64,000 bases of DNA from Misgurnus anguillicaudatus. Lineage: Eukaryota; Chordata; Actinopteri; Cypriniformes; Cobitidae. The notes under the pieces were generated by a model, which saw only the letters and a list, made by a program, of their open reading frames with translations, had not been told where the DNA came from and searched no databases. Numbering within the stretch: the first letter of the stretch is position 1; each line of letters begins with the position of its first letter. Below are positions 23,777-35,405 of the stretch, piece by piece. Position numbers and translations under genes: made by a program. Where the stretch lies: positions 46,462,001 through 46,526,000 of the forward strand of contig NC_073358.2 of assembly GCF_027580225.2 (NCBI RefSeq), given 5' to 3'.

Positions 23777-23941
23777 CAGGGGTGGGCATGGAGGGCCACT
23801 GTCCTGCAAAGTTTAGCTCCAACCCTAATCAAACACACCTGAAAATCCTAATCAAAGGCTGCAGGATTACTTTGAAATTACATTCAGGTGCTAAACTTTG
23901 CAGGACAGTGGGCCCTCCAGGACCAGGAATGCCCACCCCTG
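23777..23941. mobile_element. short hAT-like MITE
   Basis: The 165-bp element has ends CAGGGGTGGGCATGGAGGGC and inverted GGAATGCCCACCCCTG, and near-palindromic arms with TGTCCTGCAAAGTTTAGC. Flanks CTTTAAAT and CCTTAAAC match at 6 of 8 positions. It begins 2 bp after the right TTAA of the family D copy. Confidence 0.75.
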
Positions 23942-25009
23942 CCTTAAACACTACATCTAAATATGATTTCACAATAGTATTTGGCAACACTGCGAACGCT
24001 GCACCCGTGGTCGTCATTTTATGCTAAACTATACAGTAAACTGTCCAAACTTAAATGTGAGGTGAAACATGGAGGTCTATAACGTCGAACCTCATTTTTG
24101 CACCTCTCATGACAAAACACGTACGTGACATCTAGTCATCAATTTGATGCCTTGTTGCTCTGATCTGTATTTCACCCTGGATGTGCAATGCATCGATTGC
24201 AAGAAAGCCCTGTATGTACTGCAGTTGTTTTCTTTGGGGGATATAAGGTATTTTTAACATTTAAAGGAAGGGACTAGTAAGTGTTTTTATAGCCGCAGGG
24301 GGTTAGCCAGTGTTTTTACTGCCGCCTGAATGCAAAAATGTGCGTTTTTCTCCGATCACCCGTGTAAAAATTCCCAGCCGAATTACCTAATGCTTTTTGA
24401 TAAACACCAAGGTCTTGTTTTAATTTAATTGAAGACCGAATCCACATCTCTGAGTTTAAGAAAGGGGATTAATGCACAAGTCATTTGTACATCCTGTTGT
24501 ACTTCGGATTAATCTGCATTAGTGTAGCGGCTTTCTTTGCATGCATAACTGAAATGATGAAAAGGATTTGTTTTTATTGATCTTTTATATTTGCTCTAGT
24601 ACAGCGAGTGGGAGGCGATAAGAACAAACAGAGAAGAAAATCAAAAAAACATTTGAAATTGCCAATTAACATAACAGCAACATTTATGAAATGCAATTTA
24701 AATATGTATTCAGTTATACATATGAGGAGTCCATCAAAACTTAGGTAATGATATTAACTGAATTCTTATTAGACGTTCAACAAATACTTTTATTTAAAAC
24801 CTGCTTCATGCCGGCCTCAGGTCAGTCAGAAATACTGGTTTACTCACCCCCATGTTATACAAGTTATGTCTTTCTCTGTTCAGTCGAGAAGTAATTAAGT
24901 TTTTTTTTTCAGGAAAACATTCCAGGATTTTTCTCTATATAGTGGACTTTATTGGACCTCAACAGTTCAATGACCGAGTACTCGAATGTGGCATGGATGA
25001 TCGATCGCG

Positions 25010-25400
25010 AAAACGATGATTGTGTGGGTTTATTTATTTAATTATTGTGGTTTTGGCGGCATTTGGATGTCTGGTTAGCATTACAAGCGCCTGTGGTAGT
25101 GTTCGTGTTTGACGTTGTATTAAGCTGTGCAGACTGGCGTATGACCTACGCACACCCGCAAGCGGCAACCCCGCAGATCCGCGCAGCCCTGTGAAGCTGA
25201 ATACACCCTCACATCACTGAAGGTTTAGAAAAATGCCGCGATTTTCAGATTCACTTTTGGTAAAACAAAAACACAGTCAGTCTAGTGCAAAATGTACTGC
25301 GCCGTCCAAGTTCAATCATCTATTTAAACATCAAAGTTCAAGAGATACCAGAGAACGATACAAGCATTACATCTTGACTGAGAACAGGTCGCTAAAATGA
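25010..25400 (+). mobile_element. partial hAT copy related to 40552-41548
   Basis: Shares GGCGGCATTTGGATGTCTGG and the following GTTAGCATTACAAGCGCCTG and AGAGATACCAGAGA with the hAT element in intron 9, but has only one copy of its 42-bp GC-rich repeat and lacks both termini. Confidence 0.65.
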
Positions 25401-25500
25401 TAGCAAAAGACTTAAATTTGCTTCATGTTATGAAGCTTTTGCTTTGACTGGACGTGTTTAAAAGCAGGCAGTTATGGTCCACATACACAATAAGAGTTAA

Positions 25501-26181
25501 AGGGACATTCCACTGTTTTGAAAATATACTTATTTTCCAGCTCCCCTAGAGTTAAACATTTGAATCTTACCGTTTTGAAATCCATTCAGCTGATCTCCAG
25601 GTCTAGCGCTAGTACTTTTAGCATAGTTTAGCACAATCCATTAAATCTGATTAGACCATTAGCATCGCGCAAAAAATAAAAATAAAAGTTGCGATTTTCT
25701 AGGCAGATATGGTTAGGACTATACTCTCAAACTGGCGTAATAATCAGTGACTTTACTGATGTAACATGGCTGCAGTAGGCGTAGTGATATTACCCACTGC
25801 CCGAAAATAGTCCCCTTGGTTACTTTCAGTGGCAGGGGACTTTATCGGGCAGTGCGTAATGTCACTATGCCTGCTGCAGCCATGTTACAGCTGCAAAGTC
25901 CTTGATTATTACGCCAGTTTGAGAGTATAGTTCCTAGCCATATTTGCCTATGAAATCGCAACTTTTAATTTTCTGTCGGTCTTAGTACACAATGTAACTA
26001 CAGAAGAATCAAGTTTTAAATATGAAAAATATTGAAACTCTTTGGTTATTTTTTAGCTTGATGCTAATGGTCTAATCAGATTCAATGAATTATGCTAAGC
26101 GATGCTAAAAGTGGTACCGCCAGACCAGGAGTTCAGCTGAATGGATTCCAAAAATATTTTCAAAAAAAGTGGAATGTCCCT
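25501..26181. mobile_element. palindromic TTAA element (family D), copy 2
   Basis: TTAA borders (25497-25500, 26182-26185), ends AGGGACATTCCACTGTTTTG and inverted AGTGGAATGTCCCT. Its right TTAA is also the left TTAA of the next element. Confidence 0.87.
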
Positions 26182-26185
26182 TTAA

Positions 26186-26600
26186 CTCTTTCCCCGCCAT
26201 TGACATGTTACCTCGTCAATCCGCAATAACGCTATTATTCGCCAGGTGGCGCAATTCAACAACTTGTACAACCCCGAAGTATCGCCTTGGGGCAAACACC
26301 TATATGTCCGTCTAAGTTTTGATGATCGCTCTGCATCTGATCTCTATCAAAAGTCCTTTACCAAAATGCAATTATCTTAGCTTTTTGCTCAAAATTTTGT
26401 GTTTTTGAAGAAACCTACCCATATTTGAAAGGTTATAGAAAGAGAACTAATGAAAGTAGGATGAAATTTTTATTTGTTTGAAAGCAAAGGGTCTGTTCTC
26501 TCATTGAATATATTGTATGTTTATATATTTAAAAAAAGAGCATTTTCTGTGAGGCATTAAACTATTGTGAAAATCATAAAAATCCTGGCGAGGGAAAGAG
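26186..26600. mobile_element. TTAA element (CTCTTTCCCCGCCA family), copy 2
   Basis: TTAA borders (26182-26185, 26601-26604), ends CTCTTTCCCCGCCATTGAC and inverted TGGCGAGGGAAAGAG. Confidence 0.85.
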
Positions 26601-27611
26601 TTAAGAGCAATTTGAAGCTGCATTGAAATGCAAATTTAAACTGTAAACCAGTTTACTATATGTCAAAAAATCCTTGAATGTTTTTCTCAAAAAACTTGCT
26701 TTTTCTCAACTAACGGAAAAAAAAAGACATAAACAACTAAGATAACATGTTTTTATGCAAGTAGACTATTCCTTTAACCAAATGAGAAGCACATTTCCAG
26801 GGTATGCTTTCAGGTGAAGATGAATTCACAAAGAATGAGTTTTTTCACTGCGTAGCCATGCAAATGTATTTTCCAGACATCCTCAAAAGAAACAATTACC
26901 GTCTGAATAGGGCTTTAGTTCAAAATGTTAATCATTTTCTCTCACAAACTAATCGTTTCACTTCAGAAGACATATATTAACCCATTGTAGTCATTTGGAT
27001 CACTTTAGGCGATGAATTTATGCGCTTTTTAGACCCATATAAGAAAATAAAAAATATAATGTTTTTTCATACAGTCAAAGTTTTACACCTGGAATGGCAT
27101 AAGTGTGAGTAAATTGAGAAGATTTTAATTTTGGCTAAATAATTACTTTTATAAAACAAAGTAGTTTAAATAAATGAAATTTAAAACAAGTAAAAAAGCA
27201 TGAAAATCATGCTCCTCGACATCTTGTTTAAAACCTGCATCATTTTCATTAAAGAACATTTTAAGTTCATAACAGAGATCAACAGATGCTTCACACTTGA
27301 TTGTGTCTATTATTGAGGCACATCCGACATCCTCAGTAAGCTGCAGGTGTCAGCTAAACACAAAATCTCATCTCATCACCTCACTATAATGTCTCAACCC
27401 TAATGATCTGCTTTACATGTTGCAGGCAGAGCCATAAATGTATTTAGGTCTTTCAGCGCAATATAAAGTAGTAATGGCACTTCAATACAATAAATTCTAT
27501 ACGTATCTAGATGCCATTCAAGACAGCAGATAAAGGCGAGGACTGCCTAGCGCTCTTTTGAATGAGCTGCTGCTGTCTAATGGCCTTGGCGATGAATACA
27601 AACTGACTTAA

Positions 27612-27850
27612 AGGGCTAGTTCACTTATAATTGTAAATTCTATCATCATTTACTCACCCTCGTGTTGTTACAAACATGTATAAAAATTACTTTTTCTGGT
27701 GAACATGAAGGAAGATGGAAATGTTTGTAACCAAACCGATCATGAGCCCCATTTACTTCCATATTAGGATAAAATAATACTATGGAAGTGAATGGTGCTC
27801 ATGAACAGTTCGGTTACAAAAACATTCCTCAAACTATGAAGAGTTTGGTT
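27612..27850. mobile_element. TTAA element fragment (AGGGATAGTTCA family)
   Basis: Left TTAA at 27608-27611, then AGGGCTAGTTCACTTATAAT and the CATCATTTACTCACCCTCGT phrase. An internal inverted block (ACTTCCATATTAGG/CTATGGAAGTGAATGG) is present; the right end is not found. Confidence 0.65.
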
Positions 27851-27970
27851 CCAAAACGCAATAAATCCATTTAGACTAATTTGGGTAAAAATGTGTTTTC
27901 CATACCAAGAAAGTGACAAGATGAAAACCACTATTTTCTGTTACAAACTTTCACATAGCATCTTTAGGTT

Positions 27971-28701
27971 CAGGGTTCCCACACCTTAGTTAACTTCAAA
28001 TTGAAGGACCTTTCAAGGACTTTCCAGGTCCAATACCCTCAAATTCAAGAACTAAATGTGGGGACACATTTCAAGTGAGCGCAAGGTTACATCGTGTTAC
28101 CTTTTAAGATACATTGTTACAGATCCCTTTCGAGGGAACTCGCGCTGGGTCACTGCGGTGACACTTTGGGGACACCTCCAGGGGTAAGTGCTTCTGAATG
28201 TGTATATCAAATTCAGCCAATGGTGAGGCTTAACAACAAAGACAGGGTGATGCAGGAGCTAGGAAGTATATTGCTATCTGAAATATTGCCATAGACAGCG
28301 TTACAGGGACGCAGGAAGTATGGCAAGGGAGACACAGCGTCTCGTTCCCTTCTCAGGGAACAACAGTTACATACGTAACCAGAGATGTTTTCATGTGTCA
28401 AACACAACTATGCAAAAAAGCATTTTGGTATGATTCAACATTCGCATACAGAAGATATAAGCATTTAAAGCAAACAGTTTAGCTTGTGTGCTTAAAAAGT
28501 CTAGAATTTTTATGATATGATCCTACACTATACAGGGAATAATATGGATTTTTTTTCCAGAAAACTTCTTGCATAAAATAGATTCAAGCACTTTCAAAGA
28601 CCTGTATCTATGTATGTATTTTAAAAAACTTTCCAGGGGCTTAAATTTTTACCCCCAAATTCGCAAACTTTCAAGGATTTCAAGGACCCGTGGGAACCCT
28701 G
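27971..28701. mobile_element. hAT-type element (family E), copy 1
   Basis: Ends are CAGGGTTCCCACACCTTAGT and inverted GACCCGTGGGAACCCTG. Its interior (about 28085-28382) is a second repeat with GGTGACACTTTGGGGACACC and a GTTACATACGTAACC palindrome, present at the same internal position in copy 2. Confidence 0.8.
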
Positions 28702-28901
28702 TAGTATATAATAACATTAAAAATTCAAATCCATAATTTGATTTTCAAAGATTTATTATAAAAACTGATAATTATTTCCCACAAAAAGTTTTTTCAAAAT
28801 GCTATAAATCTATTGAATCAACATATAAATGTGCATTCATCTTTGCCATGTTATATTTTTCAGTTGACTAGTGATTAAAAAATAAACATTAATGGCATTA
28901 A

Positions 28902-29899
28902 AGGTGGAATGCGTAGAATTTTTACCACTAGATGGCGCCAAAACACAATAACATCAAATGACGTTGTTTAATGACGCGCTGAAGTGATGTGCATATAGTC
29001 CGCAGGAAGACGCGCTGATTACAGTCTACGCACTAATGTTGTGATCAATATAATAGCATACGTTTTTTGAAGGGTTACGAATCAAAACAACTCACCCATC
29101 GCGTAAAACACAAGCAGGATCAGAATCTCTGTTTAGTTAAATGTTGTCGCAAAGCTCTCTCCATCCAGATAATGCAACACCAAATTGATCCTCTCTCGTT
29201 TTGTTCCAAACTCTTCTTGGGTCGTTTGGTTGGCCTGTACGCTTACGGGAGCTGTCTTTGCTGACACAACCAGCGGCAGACGGTAAAGAGTTATCTAAGT
29301 CCATAAGCAAGTGCGTAGCCCGACAGGCTCTAACGCATAGTTCCGCATTTGTCCACGACACTGGCTGCGTCCGACAACTCAAGGCAGTGACTTGTTGCCT
29401 CGCTGTCTCATGAGGAAATGACTTCAGAGGCATGAAGGCAGCTCAGAGAAAGGCTTTTCGGACACACTTCAAAGGCAGCGTGTTTGAAATATAAACAGAG
29501 AGCGCCTTTGTGATAACTAATCACATATTTGAAAACTACAATACTAATTTCTCGCTAGAAATGCAATTAAAATGTGTAAAAAGTAAAAATATACCTTTAT
29601 TTACACTAAATTTGTGCTCCAGTCGCTTCCTTGGCCGCCATTTTATTTTTTCGAACTCGACCACTGTTGTCATGTGGTTTTTACGTCAGTAAAGGCGGTG
29701 ACAAAAGGTTAAATGGATATTAACGTCATTGACAGGAGACTGCACTGCCCCTTGTCAATGTTTTGAATGGCAATTTTCTCACGATTTACAAGTAGTTGAA
29801 AACATTACAGATATTGATAGTAATCAGCTGGACAAAATATATAACACTGGCCTAGTGGTTTTTGGACATTATACTGCAAATATCTTACAAATTGCACCT
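28902..29899. mobile_element. TTAA element (AGGTGCA family), copy 1
   Basis: TTAA borders (28898-28901, 29900-29903) with ends AGGTGGAATGCG and inverted AATTGCACCT. The CCACTAGATGGCGCC phrase is the counterpart of GCCATCTAGTGGTC in copy 2 at 47690-48054. Overlapping open frames at 29067-29433 are not recognised. Confidence 0.65.
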
Positions 29900-29903
29900 T
29901 TAA

Positions 29904-30431
29904 TCAAAACACTTACTTTGTCATATTAAGAACACTGTCATTGCTGCTGTCATCCTTGGGACGTCGTCGCTGAACTTTTTCGACAGCGATCAGCTGTGTT
30001 GATCACGAAGTACAAAGTAGATGAAGAAAACTAAGATTCTATTTGTATTCAAAGCGCCGACATTATTGTTTAAAATGCGGGGAATGGTGCGCTTTGATTT
30101 TTGGAGCGGATTTATTACAAGGTTTGGGGGGGAAAGGAGAAAAGATGAAAAAATAAAACGGCGGATTTCGAATTTTGCATAAAATTAAGAATTTATTTTT
30201 TTAATACTGACCAGATACAATACTGATTCTGGTGGTAACTAATTTCTTTTTTAAATGGCGTTTATCTACTTTTGAAACCAAACTCTTCACATCTTCCTTT
30301 GTATTCATCAGAACAAAGACATTTATACAGGTTTGTAACAACATAAGAGGAATAAATGATTACTATCCCTTTAAGTCACAGAAATCTACAGTCCCCCACA
30401 CAAATGGTCCATCATCTGCTTCAAGTCATAC
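29904..30431 (-). other. hk2: hk2 intron 15, proximal part
   Basis: Mostly unrecognised sequence, with a partial AGGGATAGTTCA-family end (about 30280-30373) just inside the exon 15 donor. Confidence 0.5.
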
Positions 30432-30615
30432 CGCTGTTTGCCTGGGTAAGCGGACTGTTCATCCACGCCTCGATCGAAATCTGTGGACACGTCATCCAGC
30501 TCCCCGCTGTCCCCGAACGCTCCCCACTCCATGTTTACACACATACGGCCCTCGTCTCCATCCACCAGCTCAACGTTAGACATCTCCTCCATGTAGCATG
30601 CATTAGTGCCTGTAC
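30432..30615 (-). CDS. hk2: hk2 exon 15 (C-half)
   Basis: This 184-bp exon encodes [35 protein letters not shown] and a PGKQ end. The acceptor GCTATAG is canonical, in contrast to the CG found before the equivalent N-half exon 7. The donor CG|GTATGA shares its first six bases with the start of exon 16. Confidence 0.97.
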
Positions 30616-30986
30616 CTATAGCATGCAGACAGAGGTGCATTGATTTAATCTGCATAGCTTGTGGTAGAGCATTACATCAGAAGCACAAAAGATCAAATGC
30701 ATGAATGTAATTGTAACAAACTGTGGACCAAAAATGAATTGACGCTAGACCTTTTCTAAAAGCCTTTTCTAAAAATGGCTAACTGGTCCCAGTGGGATTT
30801 TTAGTGGTCAATTTCTCAGTTCGCACAATTGTCCTAATGAATGTAATGAGGCAATCGAATACTGCTTGCTATTTGGCCGATACTGGAACATAATGGACGG
30901 TTAAAGTCTATTGTCTTTGTTATAATAGGTTCTCGATTAGCGACACGAGTTCTCCAGTCCTCACGCAGGCTTGGATTCAAACCCAC

Positions 30987-31086
30987 CTACAATGAGCCCA
31001 ACTTCACACTGCGGGTCTTCATGGCCACACGTCATCATAGTGCCCACCGTGTCATTCACCACAGCGACCACATCCAGATCAAACTC
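30987..31086 (-). CDS. hk2: hk2 exon 14 (C-half catalytic Asp)
   Basis: This 100-bp exon encodes [20 protein letters not shown] and [13 protein letters not shown]. The Asp in NDT is the catalytic base of the C-terminal half. The acceptor is CTCTCACAG and the donor G|GTGGGT. Confidence 0.97.
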
Positions 31087-31280
31087 CTGTGAGAGAGCGA
31101 GAGACCGAAAGCAATTGGTATTAGCCAGAGCAAATCTACCATAACATTCTTTCAGGACATCTTTTGTCTGTCTGAACATCTACTAATTACATCTGGCTAT
31201 AAATGGCGCTGTAATTGTGGCTAATAAGTGTAGAAATTGCTTTTGCAAAACTGCAGTGGTGGTTGGGGGGTGATGCTGAC

Positions 31281-31376
31281 CTCATGGCGGTGGATGGCAT
31301 CTTTCAGCAGCGTGGCCACATCCTCTCCCTCACAGCCTGAGGCCTTGAAGCCTTTCGTCCATTTTATCAAAACACC
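31281..31376 (-). CDS. hk2: hk2 exon 13 (C-half)
   Basis: This 96-bp exon reads [20 protein letters not shown] through [17 protein letters not shown] is the C-half wording typical of HK2. The acceptor is GACACATAG and the donor GAG|GTCAGC, a weak but canonical site. Confidence 0.97.
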
Positions 31377-31452
31377 CTATGTGTCAGAGATGTGTAGTTA
31401 AGACAGATAAAGCTCTAACTTATTTTTAACATGCTTTTGTGTGTGAACCAAC

Positions 31453-31572
31453 CTGATCAAGTTTGGTCTGATGACAGGGGAACGAAAAGGTGAAGCCGAG
31501 AGGCAGGGATGCACCCTTCATACCCATGTACTCCAGGAAATCAGCAATACAGTGCACTATATGATCAAATAA
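31453..31572 (-). CDS. hk2: hk2 exon 12 (C-half, hexokinase signature)
   Basis: This 120-bp exon encodes [20 protein letters not shown] to [18 protein letters not shown], the sugar-binding signature of the C-half. The acceptor GGCTCTCCACAG is strong and the donor CAG|GTTGGT acceptable. A 76-bp intron follows. Confidence 0.97.
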
Positions 31573-32024
31573 CTGTGGAGAGCCAAACACATACTCAGGA
31601 TCATTCATGTGCAAGTGCAATGTATCAGATCTGTGCCAGATCTACAGAGTGCTTCTCACAATCACCTGTCACCACAATCATCACAAGTCAACAGGCACGC
31701 TTGCATTAAAAAATAAAGCCAGGAAATATGCCAGCCAAGTACTCGGCTGCTCAATCCAATTCTGAGATTCGCGGACTGTATTGACCTCTTTCAAATAAAT
31801 TGCAAACAGGTGAGAGCACTTCAGATTTAAGATCAAGTGCATTTTTTCCCAAAAGGAGGCAGAGTAGCATCATTGTGATTATCTTCCAGTTCAACAAACA
31901 CAGTGTTATCACCGTTCCGTTTTCATTTCATCTTCCAAAAAATAAATTAAATTGTTTCGGTTGTCGAATCTACAGAATCCTCGTTTATCAAATTGACATC
32001 ATTGAGTGAGTTTAAATCAAATAA
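31573..32024 (-). other. hk2: hk2 intron 11, non-canonical 5' end
   Basis: A 452-bp intron whose acceptor (GGCTCTCCACAG) is strong. The 5' end reads TTATTTGATTTAAAC instead of GT. The plus-strand word ATCAAATAACT occurs at both ends (31564-31574 and 32016-32026). No transposon termini were seen inside. Confidence 0.85.
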
Positions 32025-32173
32025 CTCCTCTCCGGTGCCCTGCATGATGTCTTGAGGGATGGCGTAGATCTTGTTATGCATCTCAACGCTCCGTCTCTTC
32101 CCACTTCGCACGCGCACCAAGAGTACCCTGAAGTTTGTGCCACCGAGATCCAGCGCCAAGAAGTCACCACGCT
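32025..32173 (-). CDS. hk2: hk2 exon 11 (C-half); donor lacks GT
   Basis: This 149-bp exon encodes [20 protein letters not shown] through [20 protein letters not shown], the C-half phosphate-1 loop. The acceptor GCTCTACAG is good. At the expected 3' end there is no GT: the next bases are TTATTTGAT, identical to the first nine of exon 12. In-frame GT sites further on (after 27 or 51 extra bases) are poor and would insert 9 or 17 foreign residues. Confidence 0.92.
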
Positions 32174-32514
32174 CTGTAGAGCAAGCAAATTAGTTTAAAA
32201 AAAGTAGCAGCTTGCAGACACGGTCCAGAAAGAACTGGTCTATCTCTCGAGTCGAGATGCACATCCACATACCAATCGTCTATCAACTTTTGTCTCTATG
32301 CGGTTTAGATATTCCTATTTTATTTAAATTATTTCTCATCCCTTGACCCATTAATGACTTAATATCCATGCTATCCTCAGTTTCCAGTTGTAAAAACTAA
32401 CACGAGTGGACAAATGAAGAAATGGCAGCATCTAACATGCACCTGTCGTGCTTTGCCGCAAATTCATTACAATGGCATAAAAAAGTGATCAAAAAAGTGC
32501 AGGTAAAACATTAA

Positions 32515-33706
32515 CTCTTTCCCCGCCAGCGTTTTTTTTTTTAGTTGCCAGCACCAGCATTTTTATGATTTTCACAAATGTTTACTGCCTTCCATAAAAA
32601 AATCTTTAAATATATAAACATACAATATGTCAAATGAAAGAACCGAACCCCTGCTTTAAAAAAAAGTTTCATCCTATCTCCATTCGTTTTCTGTTTACAG
32701 GGTTCCCACACCTTAGTTAACTTCAAATTCAAGGACTAAATGTAGGGACACATTTCAAGTGAGGGCAAGATTACATCGTGTTACCTTTTCGGATCCCTTT
32801 AGAGGGAACTCGCGCTCCGTCGCTCCGGTGACACTTTGGGGATGCCTCCAGGGCACCTCCAACAGCAAGGTTACATCGTGTTGCCTTTTAAGATCCCTTT
32901 AGAGGGAACTCATCACTGCGGTGACACTTTGGGGACGCCTCCAGGGGTAAGTGTGTCTGAATGTGTATATCAAATTCAACCAATGATAAAACTTAACGAC
33001 AAAGACAGGTTGATACAGGAGCGAAGTATATCGAAAGACGGCGTTACAGGGACGCAGGAAGTATGGCAGGGTAGACGCAGCATCTCGTTCCTTTCGCAGG
33101 GAACAACAGTTACAAACGAAACCCGAGACGTTTTCATGTGTCAACACAATTATACAAAAAAGCATTTTGGTATGAATCAACATTTGCATATAGAAGATAT
33201 AAGCATTTAAGGGTGCTTAAAAAGTCTAGAATTTTTATGATATTATCCTACACTACACAGGGAATAATATGGATTTTTTCCCCAGAAAACTTCTTGCATA
33301 AAATAGATTCAAGCACTTTCAATGACCTGTATCTATGTATGTATATTTTCAAAAACTTCTCAGGGCCTTGATTTTTTTTCCCAGATTCACAACTTTTAAG
33401 GATTTCAAGGACCCGTGTGAACCCTGTTTTTATCACCTCTCAAGTATGGGTAGGTTTCTTCAAAAATACAAACTTTTAAGCAAAATTTTGTAAAGGAGTT
33501 TTGTTAGAAATCAGATTCAGAACAAAGAGCAAAACATACAAAGTTTTTACTTTTTTTTACTTTTCAGCGGATGCTTCAGTGTTTTATAAGGTGGATAAGA
33601 GCGCCACCTAGTGGATAATAGCAGGATTTTGGATTAAAAACGCATTATTGGCAGGGAAGCGTTTTCTCTTAATTGACAAAATAACTCGTCAATGGCGGGG
33701 AAAGAG
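32515..33706. mobile_element. TTAA element (CTCTTTCCCCGCCA family), copy 3, interrupted
   Basis: TTAA borders (32511-32514, 33707-33710), ends CTCTTTCCCCGCCAGCG and inverted CAATGGCGGGGAAAGAG. A family E hAT element is inserted at 32698-33426. It lies in hk2 intron 10. Confidence 0.85.
32698..33426. mobile_element. hAT-type element (family E), copy 2, nested
   Basis: Ends CAGGGTTCCCACACCTTAGT and inverted GACCCGTGTGAACCCTG. It carries the same inner repeat as copy 1, here with a partial tandem duplication of the 'agggaactc..ggtgacactttgggga' part. No clear target duplication. Confidence 0.8.
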
Positions 33707-33810
33707 TTAATTCATTACCTTACCCATGAACATTATAAGCAAATTCCATACGGCTCTGGATGGTGAATACAACTCTCCCATCGTTCCACTCTTTATCATA
33801 ACATCATTAA

Positions 33811-34437
33811 AGGTATAGCGAAAGATTTTCCCGAATTTTAGAAAAGAACCGCCCTCTCCACTTTTTAAAAAAATGCAATTGCTCAACCCTCTACCTGCTC
33901 CCGAGAAAGAACGCCTACGCTCTGTTTACAAGTTGCTGTCGGCATGGCTCATACATTGAGATGTTTACCGTGTCTGCGCAGTTCGTGACTTGTGCCAGGG
34001 CTAGCATAGCTAATGATAGCTTACATCAACTTTTCTAGCAGTGATTTTAAACGGATTTCTCCAATAGCATGCCAAACTTTACCTGTCGAGTAGAAACTTG
34101 GCGACAGAGGCAACCTGTGCTTAAGCGCACGCAAGCGTGTGAAATATTCTCCCAAAAACACTCTGGTCTTGTTTCTTTCTTCAGAGGCTTTTCTCTTCTT
34201 GTCATAAAATTCGAAGACACTTTTTCTCTTGCGACCCTTTTGAAAAAACACGGTGATGGATGGCTGAAACCGTAGCTCACCACACATATACACCTGAAAG
34301 TGCGCGTGTGCAGAAAGCGAACGTAGGGACGAGCATGTACAACGGCCTTACGTAAACATATCACCAGAATGATTGACAACTAGGATGACCAATAGACTTG
34401 ATGATCCACCCTGACAAAGAAATCCTCCGCTATACTT
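33811..34437. mobile_element. TTAA element (AGGTATAGCG family)
   Basis: TTAA borders (33807-33810, 34438-34441), ends AGGTATAGCGAAAGATTTTC and inverted AAATCCTCCGCTATACTT. Overlapping open frames on both strands are not recognised. Confidence 0.75.
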
Positions 34438-34797
34438 TTAACATTTGCCTTTGTTATTATTATTATTGTGTTGTTAGAAATAGTGGTGAAAATCCTACAT
34501 ATTGTGGTTTTAATTAAAAATATTTATTTGTTTGTGCTTAACTGAAGACGTAATGAAACAATAACTAATAAAGACAAATTCATGGTCTGGCCTGGAAACC
34601 TAAAGCCAGTGCAAATCTGGGTAAGGCAAGTTTTAATCAATAACAGATACTTATTTTTAACCAAAAAAAGTTACAAATTGCAGCTTTTGTGTCAAACATG
34701 AATTTAACCATGTGTCCCAAAATCTACATAAAGGAAAAGTAAATAAAGAACTATTCCTGCAAAGTAAAAAAAAGAGATTTGTTTTGCACACTCTAAC

Positions 34798-35102
34798 CTG
34801 TTCCATCCGGTGTGGCGCGGACAAACGTTGGCAGCATTTTGACGGTGGCCTTGTCGTGTGTTTCTTTCGCCAGACCTCGGCACATCTCTTCCTCCATCCT
34901 TTTCTTCACTTTCAGGAGCTGATCGCGGCTGAGCCTCAGGGTGTCCAGGGTGCGCTGACGTTCCGCATGCTGCTTAGCCAACCGGTACGCCACAGCGGTA
35001 ACCATGGCGGCGCCTTTACCGCTGCCATCCTCAGAGCGTATAAAGCGCACGTCACAGTCTGGCACCAACCACCTCACCATCTTGTGTAGTCGCCGAGCAA
35101 AC
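34798..35102 (-). CDS. hk2: hk2 exon 10 (interdomain bridge)
   Basis: This 305-bp exon is the long bridging exon of two-domain hexokinases. It ends the N-half with [20 protein letters not shown], runs through the connecting helix ([20 protein letters not shown]) and begins the C-half with [15 protein letters not shown]. The acceptor is CTCCTGCAG and the donor ACAG|GTTAGA. Confidence 0.97.
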
Positions 35103-35405
35103 CTGCAGGAGAAGAACAGATAAAATAAAATGAATTTATTAAATAGCATGCTGAGGTTTATTTAGAGTACAATTACTCTAGAGGTCAAACCTAAAAAACA
35201 ACATCTTACAGTAACAATGTTTAAAGTAATTTTTTGGAAAATGCGATTTGCAACATGTCCCAACTTCCAACGATCCAATCAATTCTCAGTGGACGAATGT
35301 AGATCCAGCACTACTTTTTTCTTATTTCAGAAACCACTTCATTCAGATATACGTCACAACAGGGAAAATAAGACAATTGCTACTTTAGTTTAATTGTGAC
35401 TTTAA

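Larger units (their letters stand above)
24836..26773. mobile_element. family B long-TIR element, split copy 3
   Basis: The left arm (24836-24990, CTCTGTTCAGTCGAGAAGTA) and a diverged right arm (about 26660-26773, ending before TTAA at 26774-26777) match copy 1. The space between is filled by a partial hAT (about 25010-25400) and two TTAA elements. No intact left terminus. Confidence 0.5.

Noticed and set aside
30232..30643. Plus-strand frames of 115 and 95 codons
   Set aside because: They are antisense shadows of hk2 exon 15.
31947..32159. Continuation of exon 11 past 32025 as coding sequence
   Set aside because: The extension after GEE has no hexokinase similarity beyond the nine copied bases and runs to a stop; it is read as intron.
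34712..35089. Plus-strand 125-codon frame
   Set aside because: Antisense to hk2 exon 10, whose minus-strand reading is strongly conserved hexokinase.
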